Positions 11,101 through 21,664 of a DNA stretch of 64,000 bases are shown here, piece after piece (positions within the stretch are counted from its first letter, which is position 1; every line of letters starts with the position of its first letter). The notes under the pieces were generated by a model. That model was given only the letters and a program-made list of their open reading frames with translations, had not been told where the DNA came from and made no database searches. Where the stretch lies: positions 1 to 64,000 of the forward strand of contig JAQGBZ010000228.1 of NCBI GenBank assembly GCA_034687125.1. Direction: 5' to 3'. Made by a program: the position numbers and the translations under genes. The stretch is from Neelides folsomi (lineage: Eukaryota; Arthropoda; Collembola; Neelipleona; Neelidae).

Positions 11101-14100
11101 AGCTAAAACTCTCGATCCATCCAAGTACCTATACTTTTTATTAAATATTTCGTGTCTCGATAAATCAAACAAATAAAAAATTAGAAAAAATACTTTGTAA
11201 TAAATGGAGCTACAAATAGTCAGTAATTCGATAAAATCAATGAATTTTATAAGTATGTACAAATTGAAGTAGATGAGGGTCGATGATGCAATGGTCACTC
11301 TCAGACACTATAAAGTATAATTGTATGCCAATTTTGAAAATTACCTTCACTGTGTCGAATTATGAGATTAGAGTGGGAAGGGGAGAGATTTGGATGATTT
11401 TCTTTGTCCAATTAAACGATTAAGCTGGCTCTTGTATAAGGATCCTCGTCCGACAATATTAGAATTAATAAATTAACTGTGAGTCATAAGCTGATGAGTT
11501 CATCCTCCACATTATATTTTGTTTTGGAAATTCGTAGTGAGATAATGCTGACGTCTCGAATCTCACGTCTCACTTATTGTGTTATTAGTGTCAAAATGTT
11601 GATCCGTATAATAATAGTAAATCGAAAATAGGAAAATATCAAACCCATTTGTTTGATTTTATTGGTTGACATATGCGTAATACACTTTGAATGCATTCTC
11701 TTGTGAGTTTGTTTCATGTACATTGTAGCAAAGTTCATGTCTAAATATCAATTCTTGCTTTCAATATAACCCTGTATAATATCACTGTTTGTATCTGTAT
11801 ATGGTAAATATTTGAATTGTGTTATATACAGTTATCACTTACAACAAGAACATTATGCTGATATTTGAAAAGCACCAACAAGAAAAATAAATTTTGAGTC
11901 TTATTATGGCATTATGAAAAGTAATGTCGGGACATAAAAATACAGTGGAGAGTGAAATTCATGCATTGACAAGTACAAGGCTTGCATACATGAGAGAGTT
12001 CCTTAGCGGTTCAAGCCATCAGCGTAAGTTTAATGCACTGGATATGACTCCTAGTGCCCTTAAAGCTCCCTGGTTGTTTGGAGTGTATTGCATACGCATG
12101 ATGATACATTTTGTATAGGTGCTACATAAACTACGCTCTTACGTGTTCAAATTTAAAAAGAGCGAAAAAAGAATAAATGGGAGAAAGAACGTGAAGGGGC
12201 AAAGAATTGCATGTGAATTTTATTTTATTTTTTAAAAGATGAGCAGAGGGTTCCTACTCGAAAGAGTGTAGACGGAGGAATAAATAAAGGCTTTTCCTCT
12301 TCTACTACCATCCAGCTACTTGTGAATTTTCCGTGGATGGGAGCCATTTGTATTCTCAATCTACTCCTTACACATTTGCCCTATCTCGGCTGGAGAGAAA
12401 GGAAGAGATAGGAGGGAAAGACAGAAGCTTCCTCTTCAGATCAATAAACGAGGCACATTGTAAGATGAATTTATATTAAACTTCCAGCTCCTCGGCTGTA
12501 TCAAAGTATAACAACAAATAAGTATACATAGGATGAGTCCGAGAATGGTTAGGCATAATAATGCAATAAAAGAAAGAAATGTATGAAAGAAGTGGCGATG
12601 AAGGAAGATTTCCACTTTCTAACTCCAAATGCCATATCGAGTAATCTGGAGATAGCGAGAGTGGGAAATTTGCGGTTTGGGAAAAAATATACACTCCGTT
12701 GGTCATTTGAGCCAACGGCCACATTAAAGACTCATTTTGAACATAACAATAAATATAAAAATGTAAGTATTATCGTCTACGCCATCTTAAAGATAGTTAG
12801 TTAATTTGATATATATTCTTTAATTCAACAGACTTGCATAAGAATTTTAACAATACCATGCACCTATAGAATATTTATTTAAGAGTTTAATATCGGAGAA
12901 AGTTATACTACCAATATTTATAGGTATTAATAAATGAGGATGGGGCATTGAAGCCATTTCGTATTGCAATTCTGCATTTTTATCAAGAAATTGTTTTTTT
13001 TATAAAATTCTCTTATAAATATTAATAAATACTAATGAAGCATAAAGAAAGTTGAAAAAGAAAGTTGTTAAATTTTTAATGACCTGCAATCCATTAAGGC
13101 TGCGATGGAAAGACGTTAATGTTTTGATTCGATTACTCGAGAGGTTGAGTGACTTGAGTTGACCCAAACCAGCAAAGGAATCTTCGTTCACCACCTCAAT
13201 TTCATTCTCAGAGAGGTCGAGGAGATTCAAGAGGTTCAACGAAGCGAAGGTCTTGGCAGGCAAACTCGCTAAGGGCGTTCTCTTGATGACGAGTCGGTGG
13301 AGGTTTGGATACACTTTAAATTCCTCGGCTGACAAATAGCTCACGTTGGTATCACTCAGATATAAATTCATAACCGTAAAATTCCAGCTCGGATGATTTT
13401 CCGTGTAAAAGTTGAGCAGTGGGTTTCCGCTCATGTTGAGAACATACCCAGCACCGGAACCCGTATCAAGCCCTGCAAATACAAAGGGAATCTTTTGAAG
13501 GTAATTCCCCCCAAGGTTCACTTGGCTTATCGAGAGGTTCTTGAAGAAGTCCTCATTCAGCCTCGAGATGTTATTTTCCCCAAAGTCAATGACACTAAGG
13601 GAAGGCATTGCCTTTGCCAGACCGCCACCCGAGATGGAAATTTTTGAAAGCCGGTTGTCGTTGACGTCGAATTGATTGAGGCGTGGGAGGCGGATTCTGT
13701 TGAGTTCCAAATTTGAAATCCTGTTCCCGGAGAGTGTGAGCACTTCGAGGTTGGTGGTGTTGGAGAGGGCCTTGTACGGAAAGGCCCGGAGCTTATTGTA
13801 CTTCAAATGCAGTTCCTTCACTCGCCCTCCGGGAGTAAAAAGGGTATCGGGAATCCATGTGAGGAGATTCTCGTTCAGTCGAATCACGGCCAGGTTCGGG
13901 TTTTTGCGAAATAGCTCGGCGGGCAAAGATGTAACCTGACACTTCTCGGCAGCTAGGAAACTGAGTGAGGGAAAGCGGGAGAAAATACCCTCGTCCAAAT
14001 CGGTGAGGTTGTTCCCGGACACCTGCAGCATTTCCAATTTGCCCAATTCCAAATTCCGCAAACTCTTCGCATTGAGGAAATTGTACTTTAAGTCGAGCTC

Positions 14101-17100
14101 CTTGAGGCCAATTCCCGGGACGTCGAACTGGATCTCGGTCAGGATATTCCCGCCAAGTTTGAGGATCTCAATTCCGCTCTGGGCCAGTGCACCTGAATAT
14201 TCCAGAGATGTGAGCCGATTGTTAGACAGGTCCAAGTTCCGAAGCGAGCCCAAATTTGAAAAGGCCCCTTCTTCGAGATAAGTAATCTGATTGAAACTCA
14301 AATTGATTTCCTCGATGAACGCCAGACCGCCGAAGAGGGGCCGGGAAATGGATTTAAGGCTGTTATGGCTCAAGTCAATATATTGAAGAGCCTTCGTTTG
14401 ACTACTGAATGCCCCGTCGTGGATCCAACTGATATTGTTATTTTGGAGATAGATCCGCTGGATGTTTTTCAGCCCATAAAATACCTTTCCCCCGATACGG
14501 GCGAGACGATTGTTGGCCAAGAACAGCCAATTTAATGTGGTCTGATTTGCAAAACTCCCCTCTTCAATGTTTCGAAGTAGATTGGATCCAAGGGAGAGAG
14601 ATGAGAGTTCGATACTTGGGAGCATATCAGCTGAAAATAAAATATTCATTATTACAACTCACTCTTTGAATAGGAAATGAGGAAAATTTGGAAGTAATGG
14701 AAATGTTTGAATGTAAATATATTTTCTACTGTGCAACTCCAACTATCAACAAAAGATACGCAATATCTTTTTGTTATCAAACAATGCATAAATGTAATGC
14801 AATTCAAAGTTTCCAACAAATTCCTTTTAAATCAAGAGATATCAAAAATTGCTAAAATAAATGAAAATTCAAAAGGGTCATGTATGTATGTAAATATACA
14901 GATAGGTATATGACTTATTAATAGATATAATGAATTCATTCGATCAAAAGTCAAGAATCAAGAGGTTTGTTAATATTTTCTTATTTCTCAATTCTGTATA
15001 TTTAGTTTCCAATTTATTGTATTTAGTTGTCTAACTTTGGCATTATTTGCATATTAGAAGTGTGAAATTAACTTGATTTGAATACTGATTTTGAATGCAG
15101 TAAGAACGTGATCTGATTATTATTAAATTTACAACGCCAACAGTTTAAAACAGTCATTGTTAGTACAAGCACATTACGAACTCATTCATTTTACATATAA
15201 ATTCTCAATCCAAATTGATGGATGTCTTCAATTGAATTTTTCCCAATCAATTTTAATTAGATTGATTAATGAAAGTCCGAGAGAAAGCAAAAGCTACAAT
15301 TCAAGCGAAAAGGGAAAATATTAAATTGTTAGTAAGGGAGTTCAACCTGTTAGCCTCTCAAGGTGATTTCTGCTAAGTGTAACGTGGCGGATTCGTTTTA
15401 AGCTGTCGAGACCTCTCAGGGTGGTGAGCTTATTGTTTTCAAGATATAAGTCCTCGAGAAGAGGGAGGACGTCGATGACTCCAGAGGGAATGGCGGAAAT
15501 CTCATTGTTCTGGAGCCGGAGCTCTCTCAGTCCACGGGAATTGTGGAAAGTTCCCGGTTCGATCTTGACCAACAAGTTCCCGTCCAAACTCACCGAGGCC
15601 AAATTCTCATTCTGGAGGAATATGTCCTGGGGGAGGATTCTCAAGAAATTGTCGCTCAGCTTCACATCGGTCAAATTCCTCAAAGGGGAGAAAACCCCCG
15701 ATTCAACAAAACGGAGAGCATTTCCTTTTACGTTCACCACGCTGATTTTAGGCGAACCCACAAAAGTCCCAGAATTTAATTGCAAGATATTATTTCCGTT
15801 GAGGAAAACCTCCCTCAGCTCGGCGAGGTTACTGAGAAGATCTTCGGGAAGGAGATGAAGGTGGTTGTTGCTGAGGTCGACTGTCACGAGCCGCGAATTG
15901 TGGCGAAAAGTCCCAACTCCCAAAATGCTGATCTTGTTGTTGCTTAAATTAATTGATTCGAGCTCTCGGAGGAAGGCCAAAGCTCCCTCTTCGACGATTT
16001 CGAGAGAATTCATGTGGACCGACAGCGTCCTCATGTTGCCCATTGCAATGAACGTCTCCTTCTCCAACTTCTTGAGATAGTTGAAGTCGAGGTTGAGGTA
16101 CTTGAGGAGCGGCCATTCGAAGGGACTCAATTGGTTCGGACTTCGAAGTGCGTCAGGGTGCGGGTAGAGCAAGGCGCTCAGATCCCCGATCTCATTCCAA
16201 GCGAGGTTAAGAGAAGTGAGGAGATGGAGACGGCGAAGTGCGGAATAGGGAAACTCTCGGATTTTGTTCTCTGACATGTCAATCTCCATCAACGTCTCTT
16301 CCAATCCCCAAAATGCATGTTCGGAGACATTCTCGAGTTGGTTGCCTTTAAGGTTAACCTGCGGAATTAAAATTAAAATTAGGATTTTATGTTTTACATT
16401 TATATTATTCTAAATACAATCCACAACATTGGAATTTGTTGAAAATGGGAGTTTTGGGGAATGGCAATTCTTTTATACATTTTTGCCATTCGAGATTTGA
16501 CGTATAATTTTCACAAGTTTCAAGTTTCGTCCATGGGCAAAGTTTCAATAATGTGGCCGTTTGAATATGGGAGATGCCATTGTAATAAAAGAAAACTAGA
16601 AAGACGATTATCATGAATTAAGGTTTGGTCACAGTTCAATGCTCTGGAATTTGGCGCGTTCTCCAGGAGAGGAATCGGGGAAGTGAGGATAGGAGGTCAT
16701 TTAGATAAGGATTACTTGGGTTAGTGTGAGAAAGTAAGTAGTTCAAGTTTGAAATCATTAGAATGGAGAAGATCTAGGCGGAGATCATTTGTAATGTAAT
16801 TTGGGTCTTTTGGGATCAGCCAGACAGCTGGTCGGACGACTTCCGCCCGATATCAAGAATTCCCAATTACTCCGCCTCTTTCTTGTTTGCGCTTCTCCGT
16901 CTATCTTAGAGATCTGAGAAATGCGAAACACTGGCAAGAGCTGATTTTAACCATAAGCTACGAACAAAGGCTCAAAATTATTTTTCAACTTCGTTTCTGA
17001 ATCATCCAATTAGAATATTTTATATTCAGCTTAAATCAAATCCGCTTCCGTCGGGAGGAAAATGTAAACAAAAAGTTGTTGGTTCTAGGTAATTAATTTA

Positions 17101-20100
17101 ATTCCTTCTACAATCCAATTTATGAACTCTTGAAAATTCTTAATTCAGAAATTCAAAACTTGCTCTTGGACCTGAACCTTAACTTTAGCCCTTTGACGTT
17201 TGTTGCGAATAAAATTGTTTAAATTCGCCCTAATTCGGCAATTTGGGACTGAAATGAAGTTGGGTCTATTCATAGAAGATCCCATGAAAGTTTTCCTAAA
17301 CAGTTGGATTTGCAAGATGGTGGGGGGAGGTCCATTTGTATTTTCCCAGCAGAGCAGCAGAGCATAAACAACCTTTGACTTTTTGATCTCTTTTCTCCAT
17401 TTCTTTCATTCACCCAACCAAGAAAAGAGAGATGAGGAGCGGGAGATATTCGAGCAACATATGCAGAAGAAGCCATCCCATCAAATACGAGTCAAAAGAC
17501 TCTCGGCTGTCAAGAAGGTTGTGAGGTGAATTGAAATAAATATGAAAGGGCCCGGCGCTCTTGAAATCATTCAAACGAGATTTGCTTCAGCTCTAATAAA
17601 CCCAAAGTATACACATTGTAAGACACGAATGGAGAGAGAAGACGTTTGAATACAATAAAACTTTTCTTTGCAAAAAACCTCCATGCACCCAAATGCGAGA
17701 AAATATGGGTAGGCGAGAGATGAGGGGAAAATGGAAATCAATAGAAAAGGAAAAATGAATGGCCTTAAAGATTACTATCTCCCACATCCCTGAACCATGG
17801 GCGGAGAAAACAGATCGGATACAAATGCGAATGTTGGGAACACAAGTATTATGATGACTCGTCCTGTGTTCAAGTAGACCATTTGGAATCATTGATGGAA
17901 GGCATAAAACTTTTGTCAGCGAGCTCATAATCCTCAATGGGAAAGGTATACGTCGTTTGAAGTGAGGAGAAGGGAGCTATAAAGAATTGCTCCTTTTATT
18001 GGAAGTGTAATAATGGGGGTTTGTAGAGATCCTCATCAGGATCAAGATTTTTATTCTTATGGGCCTCAATGGAAAGTCAAGATGGCTTCATAGCTGACTC
18101 AATGACACGACACAAAGGGAGGGCCCATTGGAGCGCCCAGGGATGGATGATACACTTCCTTATATGACCCACTGGTTTGTGCGAATTTAATGATGCAAAG
18201 AGTTTTCTTGCCTTAGCCGACGCCCATTCCACGAATTCCTCCCATTTTATATTTTATCATTTTACTCTCCGAGCCGCTGCCTGGCATATAAAAATAGTAA
18301 ACCGATTTCTCTCATGTATCACTCCGCGTATTGGCCCAGAGGACATGGAAATATTACTGGGACGCTTCCAACTCGAGATGATGTGATATGGAAGAAATTT
18401 GGAATTGGAATTCCCAATTTTCTTCGATACCATCTTAGAAAAAACAAGACGGTCTTCCTCTCTGTGAGGCCTTTGTGTGTGGTTGGGCGGAATTCGACCG
18501 TGTGATGTCTTCAGATCTCGTGAGGAGGAGAAAATACGCCGCCGGCTATAATTTCATTCTATCTCTCCCATATTATTGATTTGACAGAGATCTTAACTTC
18601 ATCTACATCCAATTCAAATTCGTTCACCAATCCTTAGGCATACATTGGAATGAAATCTAACGAAATTCAATCAATCAATCGGAAAGAGACAAATTTGGAA
18701 TTTGGGGATTTGGAGAAAAATAATCAAACGGTCTGCTAACTTAATTCCTCTCCCCCTTACGGCAAAATTGCTCCGATTCCGGCTCATATTTTATCCCGTC
18801 CTCTCTGCATTATGAATTAAATCAATTTAAAATATTAATGTCCTTTCTGCCAGCTTGCTCCAAGTGCGTAGATTCGTCAATACATTTATCAATAAAACCC
18901 TGGAAATTCCTCCTTTATGAGTTTTCTCAAAACGATGGAAGAAAATTCAGAATGTGTCCAGAAAAAGTATTACAAAAATGCCAAAGCATATTATTATTTT
19001 TTATAAGATATATCTAATGTTTAGCTTAAATCAAGATATATTATATAATACACATTATGCGTGTTAGGAAGAGCGTAGGTTTAATACATTAAACCTTTTG
19101 AGAATTTCCTTCTCCGACGCGTGTAGCTCGTGTAGGTTGTCTTTTCAACTCTTTCAATCTCTCCTCAATGCCTCTGCATTTCTTTTCAAATGCAAAAAAG
19201 AAGGATTTTATTTAGCTTGAGAATACACACACTCAGGAGAGGAACCGGAGAGAAGAAGCACATTGATATTGAATGGTGCATTGATCCAAATTGCAAAGGG
19301 GATGGAAGACTGAATAAGGATCGGATTTGGATAAGGTCGAAGAGTAACTAGGGACCATTATGATACTAAAGTCTGATATGCTTCCTCCATTCTCTTCCTC
19401 TCAATATCATTTCAATTTTATTTTATACCTTGGGTAAAAGTTTAAATTCCTCCAACTCCTCCATTTCCTCTCCACTTTAGACTTATGCTCTTGATAATGC
19501 GGGACAATGGCCTCCTGAATATGCAAAGTAAATGGGGTCCCCGAGAAAGTTTATATAATTCCTATATTGGAATAAAGACCAGGTTCGTCCGCCGTTGGGA
19601 TTACTAATACTCTTTTGGATGGGGGTAGGTGAAATGGATGAAAAACTCATTACCTTTTGGAGAAGAATGTTGTGGAAGCTGTAGGGGCCAAGCTCGGAGA
19701 TCTGGTTGGCTTCGAAGTCGACGAGTTTGAGGCGCTTGAGAGTTGAAAGCGTCGCTTGTGGGATGAACTTGAGATGAGCCGAAGTGACAGCAAGGCTCTC
19801 GAGGCTCTTTGCTAATCCTTTCAGACTCTCCTCGCCCAAGTCTTCCAGTGAAGAATGAGACAGCTAATTATAGTGAACAAAATCATGTGAGGATTCAACT
19901 TTCTTTTCTCTCTTAATTACAATGAAATTCCAATCACTAACTCATTAAATTTATGAGAATCGCAGAATATTATTATTTTAGAGATCTTAATTAAATGTCG
20001 TCAATATGTCAGTTTCTTAAAAGGAAAACATTTAATGAAATTGGTAAATTAGGGAAGGAGTCACTGTTGAATACACGTGATGTAAATAGTAGGATTAAAT

Positions 20101-21638
20101 CCAATTGTGCCCAATTCATAGAAATCAGATACTAATTGCGTAATCCGAGTGTAATTAATAAAATAGTCATTTTGATGTTCATGCAGAGAGAAGCTCATCA
20201 ATATAATGATTTAAGATAATGAGACTCGTCTCCGGCTGAGGTTTACCGAAGTCTCTTTCAGTTCATTCAATCTTAAGAACCTCACGGCTTTATCTCCCCC
20301 GCTCTGTGAGGAGCAACGCTGATGGTTTAAGTTACACAATGAAAGACCTCACGGCCGATTCGCTTCCTTTCAAGATTAGCTTCGGACCGCCGCCGTCCTA
20401 ATTTACAAAAGACAAAGGGAAAGCAATCAAACAGGAAATAATGAGGGTAAGAGTTAAGACCATCAATATTGACTCTAGGGACTGTGCCATGCCTGCTCAG
20501 CTTCATCCTGGAAGCTTTGGAATTTGTCTGAGGCCTTTGAGAATGAGACTAATTTACTCAAAACCAACCGAGTTTGGAAACAAGCTAATGGACTTAGGCT
20601 CAAAATAAATAAACTCACTCAGACTCCTCCTGTCCTATCTTCCTCATTCCTCCGCTTTTTTGTCTCCTGAATAACGAGTTGAATTTTAATTATCTTACAT
20701 AAACATAATGTCAATTCTACTGAAAAACATGTAGGATGTGACGAGGAGGATTTATGTTTGAATTAAACTTTCATTGGAAGTCTACCTGCATGCCTTCAAG
20801 GGAAACTCATCCCCAGTAAACTTTTACAAGAATCGAAATCGATCAGGGTTTTTCCATTGGGAAAAACTTGTATAGATGTTAGATCCTCCCATCCTCTCAT
20901 TTTACTACTTATCCTCAAATATAGGAAGAAAGTAGGAGCAAGATTCATTCATCATGTTTTAAAGTGCTATTTATGATTTTCGATCCATTAAAACCCAACC
21001 CGGAGCTGAAGATCTCTAAGGTCTACTTCATAAAAAATTTATGAAAATATGCATAATTTAAATGGAATACTATAACTGCCTTTTGGAATGAAAAATGAGA
21101 GTGAGGAAAGGTCCATTTGGAATCCCCTTGTCAAAATGTGTCGTCAAAAAGGATATAAATGAGAAAAATTGGAAAGGGCAAAGGATGGAAATTAGCAGCT
21201 CATTCATTCACTTTTTTGTCACAATGAGACAAGTCCTAACTATTTAGTAAAAGCCCCTCATAGTGAGAACTTCGAAGAAAAAGATTTAAATAGGAGTTTT
21301 AAAGTCCCCTCATTCTTCCTAAAATAACCAGGATTTAGGCTCACCTGGAGATGGAAGATGGGGGAGGTCACGTTGTCGGAGAGGCCATTTGGGAGGAGCG
21401 TCGCGCGGGAGTCGAGGTCATAGACACTGAAGCTCTTCACAGGCCCATTGAGGACTTCCAAGCTTTTCTTCAGAGAGGGAATGTCAGTCCCAGGGCATTG
21501 GATGTGGAGTTGTCCATCAAGAACGAAGCAAGTGCAGGATGGGAGTTCTTGGTAGCTCGGGCAAGTAATTTCCCCACACACTTTCCCAACGTACACCAAA
21601 CAAAACAAAGTGAAGACGAATCTCGTCGGTTCCCCCAT
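1867..21638 (-). CDS. Artichoke-like secreted leucine-rich repeat protein, six exons, 3' end outside window
   Basis: Joining 21638..21345, 19863..19654, 16358..15347, 14630..13084, 10138..9904 and 2165..1867 gives 1199 codons without a stop, with intron phases 0, 0, 1, 0 and 1. Seen: a signal peptide (residues 1 to about 22), an N-terminal Cys cap (C26, C35, C37, C48), about 41 LRRs of 21-25 residues with the LxxLxLxxN pattern, then a C-terminal cap (C1105, C1107, C1168, C1188). Several N-glycosylation sequons (NVT, NQT, NLT, NMS, NFT) fit an extracellular protein. Known: insect artichoke has this order and is a matrix LRR protein needed for normal ciliated sensory organs. The cap's CDCDxxELWEWL start and CDRPEELRG/FCSSP ending resemble, from memory, artichoke more than chaoptin or Toll. 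Inferred: an atk orthologue whose remaining C-terminal part (fibronectin III-like in insects) is encoded left of the window. The LRR assignment is very secure; the orthologue name less so (about 0.65). Confidence 0.9.
5391..5978. mobile_element. hAT-like non-autonomous element (MITE), 588 bp
   Basis: The left end CTGGGGCCAATCCTACCC mirrors the right end, which read inverted is CAGGGGCCAGTCCCTCC. Similarity continues for about 90 bp on each side: TCACATT(G/A)CAA, ACAAAT-type tandem motifs, then GGTAA-TT--GTCC--CC. The inner part repeats TGAAATGTGAAA-type words in both orientations. The CAGGGGCC-type tip is common in hAT elements. No transposase remains. The 8-bp flanks (ATGGCAAT and GTATATGG) do not match, so no target duplication can be claimed and the insertion looks old. 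Confidence 0.6.
8812..8833. repeat. Perfect hairpin, 10-bp arms, 2-bp loop
   Basis: ACTATCAGTA and TACTGATAGT flank TT. It sits in intron 5 with no longer inverted structure around it that I can see, so it may be chance in AT-rich DNA. Confidence 0.5.
9904..10138 (-). CDS. LRR exon 5, last repeats before the C-terminal cap (residues 1022-1099)
   Basis: 235 bp, phase 0 in and phase 1 out. Acceptor GTTGATTAG ends at 10139; donor GAAG|GTACGA follows 9904. It encodes DLDLSHNRLSRLLPEAF, LNSLRLRGNWITGLP, LGVLDLSHNFIETVP and the start of the last strand (ISTFRLE). The split codon G|AA gives Glu, so the join reads FRLEENPLSCDC, the standard passage from a last LRR into an LRR C-terminal cap. The exon is isolated by introns of 2.9 and 7.7 kb. 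Confidence 0.86.
10139..13083 (-). other. Intron 4 of the LRR gene (2.9 kb)
   Basis: Very AT-rich at 10190-10620 and around 12780-12950. No exon with compatible phase was found. A plus-strand open frame at 11924-12118 contains a donor-like GTAAGT but lacks a convincing acceptor. No transposon ends were recognised. Confidence 0.55.
13084..14630 (-). CDS. LRR exon 4, the largest exon (residues 506-1021)
   Basis: 1547 bp = 2 + 515 codons, phase 1 in and phase 0 out. Acceptor ATTTTATTTTCAG is at 14631-14632. It encodes about 21 LRRs, e.g. LQYIDLSHNSLKSIS, LRNLDLSNNRLTSLE and LKSLNLSSNRIKTLT. Sequons include NQT, NLT, NTT, NLS, NMS, NFT and NVS. One repeat (LSFLAAEKCQVTSLP) carries a lone cysteine at the usual Asn position, common in LRRs. 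The open frame runs past the donor into AT-rich intron (VIKNLTTFFF), so the exon is cut at CTGCAG|GTCATT, a weak donor whose use gives the continuous repeat GLQ-DLDLSHNRL. Confidence 0.88.
14631..15346 (-). other. Intron 3 of the LRR gene (0.7 kb)
   Basis: Short AT-rich intron between the two largest LRR exons, phase 1. Starts GTTGAA (weak donor) and ends TTTTATTTTCAG (strong acceptor). Nothing else seen in it. Confidence 0.7.
15347..16358 (-). CDS. LRR exon 3 (residues 169-505 plus first base of 506)
   Basis: 1012 bp: phase 0 in, phase 1 out. Acceptor ATTCCGCAG ends at 16359. It encodes about 13 consecutive LRRs from VNLKGNQLENVSEHAF to VTLSRNHLERLT. One repeat near the start is longer (a PHPDALRSPNQLSPFEW insertion), the usual signature of a loop on the convex side. 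The open frame would end at a TGA four bases past the junction. The chosen donor ACAG|GTTGAA is not a consensus site but is the only one that restores both frame and repeat register (LERLT-A-DMLPS) with the next exon. Confidence 0.86.
16359..19653 (-). other. Intron 2 of the LRR gene (3.3 kb)
   Basis: Phase 0 intron with donor GTAATG and acceptor ATTCCGCAG. Mixed composition; short open frames on both strands lack family resemblance. No mobile element or RNA gene recognised. Confidence 0.6.
19654..19863 (-). CDS. LRR exon 2 (residues 99-168)
   Basis: 210 bp, exactly 70 codons, phase 0 at both ends. Acceptor ATAATTAG is at 19864-19865; donor AAG|GTAATG is at 19653-19652. It starts LSHSSLEDLGEESLKGL, completing the repeat begun by HLQ in the previous exon, then gives two further repeats (LESLAVTSAHLKFIPQ and LKLVDFEANQISELG). 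It ends NILLQK, which continues directly into VNLKGNQL of the next exon. That the LRR register is kept across both junctions is the main support, because the acceptor is weak in pyrimidines. Confidence 0.88.
19864..21344 (-). other. Intron 1 of the coding region (1.5 kb)
   Basis: Phase 0, donor GTGAGC. A GC-richer block at about 20220-20400 contains CCTCACGGC twice and CCGCCGCCG. This could be regulatory, but nothing in it is diagnostic. Confidence 0.6.
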
Positions 21639-21664
21639 TGCACTCACAAAGTGTGGCTTTGGAA
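21345..21664 (-). CDS. Exon with start codon: signal peptide and N-terminal Cys cap (coding 21345-21638)
   Basis: The only in-frame ATG ahead of the hydrophobic stretch is at 21638-21636, with G at -3 and G at +4 (strong context). It starts MGEPTRFVFTLFCLVYVGKV, a typical signal peptide, followed by a Cys motif C-x8-C-x-C-x10-C (residues 26-48) of the LRR N-terminal cap type, then the first beta strand ending in HLQ. The donor is CAG|GTGAGC at 21344-21343, phase 0. On the upstream side a pyrimidine-rich TTGTTCTATTTAG ends at 21665, so 21639-21664 is probably 26 nt of 5' UTR behind a splice acceptor. The alternative is that transcription starts directly upstream and this acceptor is chance. 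Confidence 0.88.

Noticed and set aside
11924-12118. Plus-strand 64-codon frame with a GTAAGT inside (after CATCAGC)
   Set aside because: Somewhat protein-like, but the only upstream AG lacks a pyrimidine tract and no partner exon or family match was found.
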